A DNA stretch of 64,000 bases from G958295935 sp965224235. Its GTDB lineage: Bacteria; Chloroflexota; Dehalococcoidia; Lucifugimonadales; Lucifugimonadaceae. The notes beneath the pieces are model-generated. The model had not been told where the DNA came from, did not search any database, and saw only the letters and a program-made list of their open reading frames with translations. The position numbers were made by a program, and so were the translations under genes. Shown here piece by piece: positions 61,386 through 64,000 of this stretch; position 1 is the stretch's first letter, and the number at the start of each line of letters is the position of its first letter. The stretch spans positions 1,079,248-1,143,247 of the forward strand of contig CBDCYP010000001.1 of the NCBI GenBank assembly GCA_965224235.1. Reading direction: 5' to 3'.

Positions 61386-63393
61386 CTATCAGTCCCCCTG
61401 CACTGGCAACTCTGCCGACGGCGGCGCCCGTGGCGTAGCTGGCGGCGATGGCACTTCCCTGCCAGCCCACCAGTCCGCCAGATGTTCTGTTGGAACTGAA
61501 GGCGCCCGTGGCATAGCTGGCAAAGATAGCCGCGGTATGGTTGCCCACCAGCCCACCGACGAAATTACTGCCAGTGACAGCGCCGGTGGCGTAACTGACC
61601 CGCACCTGGCCCGCGCTGAACCCAATCAAGCCACCCACCTGCGTGCCAGTGGCCGTAACGACGGCGCCGGAGCGGCTGTACTCGACCCCCCCTCCGTTGC
61701 TGTTGATGGCCCCCACCAGGCCGCCAACCTTGCCCACGCCGGAGACCGTCCCGCTCGAGGAGCTGTGGCTCACCGTGCCCAGCGTGATGTGCCCCACCAG
61801 CGCGCCAACGTCGTTGTTGCCCGTCACCTTCGCGCCAACCAGGTGGACGCGCGTCACCGTCGCGCCGCCCAGCTGGCCGAACAGCCCGATGTAGTTGTCG
61901 CTGCTGCCCGTCCGGTTGATGAACAGGTTGCTGATCGTGTGGTTGTTGCCCTCAAAGGTGGTCATGAGCGGCTCCGCCCCGCTGTCGCCCAGCGGCTCCC
62001 AGCCGTCGCCGCCGTTGTAGTAATCGTCGTCGGCGTCGATCACCGCAGCGCCGCCGGAGTCGCTGCCCGTGTCCGTGTTGAAGTCCAGGTCCGCGTCCAG
62101 CTCGTAGCCCGTGCAGTCGTTGTCGTCGGCATCGGCGGCGGTGATGGGGCAGCCCATGCCCGTTGCGGCGTTGGGGAAGGCCAGCGCATAGTCGTTGGCG
62201 TTGGCCGCATCCGGGGCGCCGTTGCCGTCCAGGTCCCAGCGGATGGCGTTCAGCTGGTCCAGGTCTACGACCTCGATCAGCCCGTCGTTGTCGTCGTCGT
62301 AGTCCACCACCGGCGCAGGCGGCTTCAGGGACGGGTACTCGCTGCTCGTGCCGAAGTCCCAGATGTTGGCGTCCCAGGTGGAGTAGATGCCCGTGGCGCC
62401 GGTGGGCGTCTGCAACTGGACGGTGGTCTGGGCCGTGCTGTCTGAGGTGGAAAATCCGATATCCTTGTCAAAGTAGCTGGCCGTGATCGTACCATCGTTC
62501 TTGCCCGCCACTCCACCCGCGTCGATTGCGTTGACATCATTCACCAGCCTTATGCCTAAGGCGATTTGTACATAATGCAGCTGTGGGTTCAATAGATTCC
62601 CAGCGTAGAAGCTGCTGGTGATTGCCGATGCAGAACCCTCGTTATACCCCACCAGCCCTCCCACCTCTACGGCGCCGGTGACCGTGACGGTGGAGTAGCT
62701 GTTGATGACGGTCCCAAAGTTGCGGCCTGCCAGCCCTCCCACCTTTCTGAGTCCCTTGACGGCGCCGGTGGAGGAGCTGCGTTCGATGCGACCGCGGTTG
62801 ATCCCGGCTATCGCTCCGAAATCGTTGATATCCTCCTCGTCGGCGCGGTCGACGTCCACGTCCACCATCGCCAGGTTGCGGATGACCGCGTTGCCACCGG
62901 TGGCGCCGAAGAGCCCGGCGGCGCCACCGGTGGACCGTATCCTCATCTTGGAGATGGCGCGGCCGTTGCCCTCGAAGACGGCGTTGTACCGTGCGCTTGC
63001 GCTGAGGTCGTCGCCGATGGGACCCCAGTTGGGGTAGTCGTCGCTGCCGTCCACCGTCCCGTCGTTGCCGTGGGTGTCGAAGTCCAAGTCCGCCGACAGC
63101 TCGTAGCCGATGCAGGTGGCGGCGCAGCCCATGTCCGCGGCGGCGTTGGGGAAGCCTATGTCATAATCGCCCTGGTCGCTTACGTCGTCCGCCACGCCGT
63201 TGCCATCCAGGTCGTACCCGACGGCGTTCAGCTCGTCCAGCGTGGAAACCTCGATGAGGTTGTCGTCGTCGAGGTCGTAGTCGACGGCCTGCGCCCAGAC
63301 GGGACTAGCCGAGGAGAGGAGCAGCGCTCCCAGCGCCAAGGCCGGCAGCGCAATGAGTCCGAACCGGGCGACGACGCCCGCCACCGCGCTCAT
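60751..63393 (-). CDS. Gene C 5' ORF with signal peptide, frameshifted at G14
   Basis: The ATG at 63393 begins MSAVAGVVARFGLIALPALA, continuing through SSASPVWAQ, a Sec signal peptide nearly matching that of gene B. A TTG at 63411 would add six residues. Residues about 35-670 form the first GLUG module (DYDLDDDNLIEVSTL), WDFGTSSEYPSLK, and the start of the second module. After the G14 tract (61368-61381) the frame is wrong: about 210 residues of Arg/Gly/His-rich sequence end at 60751. If the tract is 13, this ORF joins the one ending at 27747 to give about 11,881 residues, among the largest bacterial proteins I know of. As written it encodes a truncated secreted protein. Confidence 0.8.
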   Translation of the reverse strand: MSAVAGVVARFGLIALPALALGALLLSSASPVWAQAVDYDLDDDNLIEVSTLDELNAVGYDLDGNGVADDVSDQGDYDIGFPNAAADMGCAATCIGYELSADLDFDTHGNDGTVDGSDDYPNWGPIGDDLSASARYNAVFEGNGRAISKMRIRSTGGAAGLFGATGGNAVIRNLAMVDVDVDRADEEDINDFGAIAGINRGRIERSSSTGAVKGLRKVGGLAGRNFGTVINSYSTVTVTGAVEVGGLVGYNEGSASAITSSFYAGNLLNPQLHYVQIALGIRLVNDVNAIDAGGVAGKNDGTITASYFDKDIGFSTSDSTAQTTVQLQTPTGATGIYSTWDANIWDFGTSSEYPSLKPPAPVVDYDDDNDGLIEVVDLDQLNAIRWDLDGNGAPDAANANDYALAFPNAATGMGCPITAADADDNDCTGYELDADLDFNTDTGSDSGGAAVIDADDDYYNGGDGWEPLGDSGAEPLMTTFEGNNHTISNLFINRTGSSDNYIGLFGQLGGATVTRVHLVGAKVTGNNDVGALVGHITLGTVSHSSSSGTVSGVGKVGGLVGAINSNGGGVEYSRSGAVVTATGTQVGGLIGFSAGQVRVSYATGAVTGSNFVGGLVGNHTAAIFASYATGAFSSNRTSGGLVGWQGSAIAASYATGAAVGRVASAGGLIGVGGGGELYDEQLLGRRHLWHPQRQRRPHRRGQDHRSVAVAHADRRLRGHLRQLEHRRGRRQQCRRSVGLRHGQRVPGAESGLGRRRQGHGLRVRAAGPLRAVGGLRRRQRRADRGRRPGPAERDALGPGRRRRPRCGQRQRLRAGLPQSRNGHGLSHHRHRRRRQRLHGLRAGREPGLQHGHGQRLRRRCGDRRRRRLLQQRLGLGTHRG
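61368..61381. repeat. 14-bp C/G homopolymer splitting gene C
   Basis: There are 14 C's on the + strand, G14 on the coding strand. Upstream, the frame reads GGLIGVGGGG and downstream the module must continue SSMTNSYWD. With 14 G's the frame shifts and terminates at 60751; with 13 (or 10, 16) the two ORFs join in the correct frame and the normal GGLVG..TITNSYWD pattern is restored. Confidence 0.9.
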
Positions 63394-63416
63394 CAACCCG
63401 CCAGCCCACAAAAATC

Positions 63417-63444
63417 GGGGGGGGGGGGGGGGGGGGGGGGGGGG
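63417..63444. repeat. 28-bp G/C homopolymer in the gene C 5' leader
   Basis: There are 28 G's on the + strand (poly-C on the coding strand), ending 23 nt before the preferred ATG at 63393 and 5 nt before the TTG at 63411. The position is equivalent to the 26-bp tract of gene B. Confidence 0.9.
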
Positions 63445-63453
63445 TAGACAAAC

Positions 63454-63481
63454 GCCGTCGGCGCAGCGTCGCGCTAACGGC
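63454..63481 (-). promoter_or_regulatory. Conserved leader hairpin (gene C)
   Basis: GCCGTTAGCGC and GCGCCGACGGC pair with one mismatch around GACGCT, 9 nt before the poly-C run. It is the same hairpin as at 20204-20231. Confidence 0.5.
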
Positions 63482-63545
63482 AGATTTCGCCAAGTCAGGT
63501 TTCATTGTTTGCGGCGCCCTCAATGTCAAAATCAAACGGCCTGCG

Positions 63546-63575
63546 AATCTAACTTGATTCTCCGGCAGATGTCAA
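63546..63575 (-). promoter_or_regulatory. Sigma70-type promoter for gene C
   Basis: The minus strand has TTGACA (63575-63570), an 18-bp spacer and TAGATT (63551-63546). The element and its flanks are conserved with the gene B promoter at 20297-20326. Confidence 0.55.
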
Positions 63576-63598
63576 CATCTCGCAGCAGCGGTAACTGT

Positions 63599-63641
63599 TC
63601 AGAGTTGATCTACGGAAGGCAGAGATTCGACCTTGGCCAAC
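63599..63641 (-). pseudogene. Tail of the small EIYQREIR-type gene upstream of gene C
   Basis: The last 14 codons (LLAKVESLPSVDQL then TGA) match the end of the small frame at 20350-20487. The rest is replaced by the C9 tract and the third leader copy, so only a remnant is left. Confidence 0.45.
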
Positions 63642-63643
63642 AA

Positions 63644-63730
63644 GGGGGGGGGTTGATAAACGCCGTCGGCGCAGCGTCGCGCCAACGGCAGATTTGGCCA
63701 TGAACTGGGCGAGTTTCATTGTTGCGGCGC
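63644..63730 (-). repeat. Third, truncated copy of the giant-gene leader with C9 tract
   Basis: A 9-bp G run (63644-63652), GATAAACGCCGTCGGCGCAG, the hairpin (63662-63689, a perfect 11-bp stem with one G-U) and TTTCATTGTT match the gene B and C leaders. The promoter part and the giant-gene start are absent; protease sequence lies on one side and the small-gene tail on the other. Confidence 0.65.
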
Positions 63731-63759
63731 TCTCATTGGTAATAATGGCGAACTTCACT

Positions 63760-64000
63760 CTACGCCCAGGCGGTGGTGGCCGGGACCAGCCTGACATGGG
63801 CAGGGTCCACCGCCAGCCGGAGTCCTTCCAGCGTGTAAGCGCCGAGCAGAGCGCGGGCGCCGTCATTTCCGAAGACCACCAGGGTGGGGATGCTCCTGCC
63901 GTCGATGGTGGCCCGAGCTTCCCCCATGTCGTACTCCACGGGACGACCGTCGGCCAACACGAGGCTGATCTTGTCGATGGGCGACACTCCCAAGTCCCGC
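63760..64000 (-). CDS. Clan AA (retropepsin-like) aspartic protease, C-terminal part
   Basis: The frame is open to the window edge, so the start and the catalytic D-T/S-G motif lie outside. The visible 80 residues (RDLGVSPIDKISLVLADGRP, then VEYDMGEARATIDG, TLVVFGNDGARALLGAYTLEG, LAVDPAHVRLVPA) match the second half of small bacterial retropepsin-like proteases, including the ALLG motif and the VDP strand near the end. Such single-domain proteases act as dimers; substrates are unknown. It reads toward gene C and stops at TAG 63760, about 115 bp before the C9 leader copy. Confidence 0.75.
   Translation of the reverse strand, partial: RDLGVSPIDKISLVLADGRPVEYDMGEARATIDGRSIPTLVVFGNDGARALLGAYTLEGLRLAVDPAHVRLVPATTAWA

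Noticed and set aside
63549..63866. 105-codon minus-strand ORF spanning the leader copies and the protease end
   Set aside because: It overlaps the aspartic protease in another frame and crosses repeat sequence, with no family resemblance.

Overview
This GC-rich bacterial window is dominated by three very large repeat-built secreted or surface proteins. They are separated by a small accessory island full of interspersed repeats, an insertion sequence, a MITE and toxin-antitoxin genes. I recognise no housekeeping genes. The lineage cannot be fixed from sequence alone. The HicAB, HigBA-ImmA and VapC-type modules, the clan AA aspartic protease, and the interspersed CCCTGAGC..GTCGAAGGG and TCATTCTGAG..GAAGAATC repeats make me think of a Chloroflexota (Dehalococcoidia/SAR202-like) genome, but that is recollection-based inference with low confidence.

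Layout. 1-4584 (+) is the 3' part of giant gene A. It ends at an in-frame stop, and decayed cadherin sequence in 128-bp frame-breaking repeats follows to about 5165. 5604-20138 (-) is giant gene B (about 4,844 aa), complete with a Sec signal peptide. 20.2-27.7 kb is the accessory island: a duplicated small-gene remnant, about two dozen REP-like palindromes, an IS1182-like element, hicA with a truncated hicB, a 100-bp MITE, higB with a higA-immA fusion, and a recombinase/PIN chimeric ORF. 27747-63393 (-) is giant gene C, about 11,880 aa if a 14-bp G/C homopolymer at 61368-61381 is read as 13. As written it splits into a 5' ORF and an 11,212-codon ORF. At the right edge, 63760-64000 (-) holds the C-terminal half of a retropepsin-like aspartic protease.

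The giant proteins are built from three recurring units. The first is a 300-450 residue module that opens with DYDxDxDGLIEV, contains a run of GLUG repeats (GGLVG...YSTG.V), an SYWD motif and WDFGTxSxYPALK, and closes on an EF-hand-like DWDGDGxxxxxEFG loop. The second is the cadherin-like domain (xENT..DxDxDxLTY..LDYE..DVNE). The third is the fibronectin type III domain. The many Ca-ligand-like acidic loops suggest calcium-stiffened extracellular fibres or adhesins.

The most notable feature is a shared 5' cassette in front of genes B and C. It has a TTGACA-18 bp-TAGAxT promoter, a roughly 100-nt leader with a conserved GC-rich hairpin, then a run of 26 or 28 C's (coding strand) directly before the translation start. 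A third, partly deleted copy with 9 C's lies at 63.64-63.73 kb. With the G14 tract inside gene C, this looks like a slipped-strand (phase-variable) switching system acting on giant adhesins, although homopolymer sequencing error must be excluded. Near-identical DNA blocks shared within and between genes B and C (a 1,689-bp higher-order repeat and a roughly 0.6-kb block present three times) suggest recombination also reshapes them.
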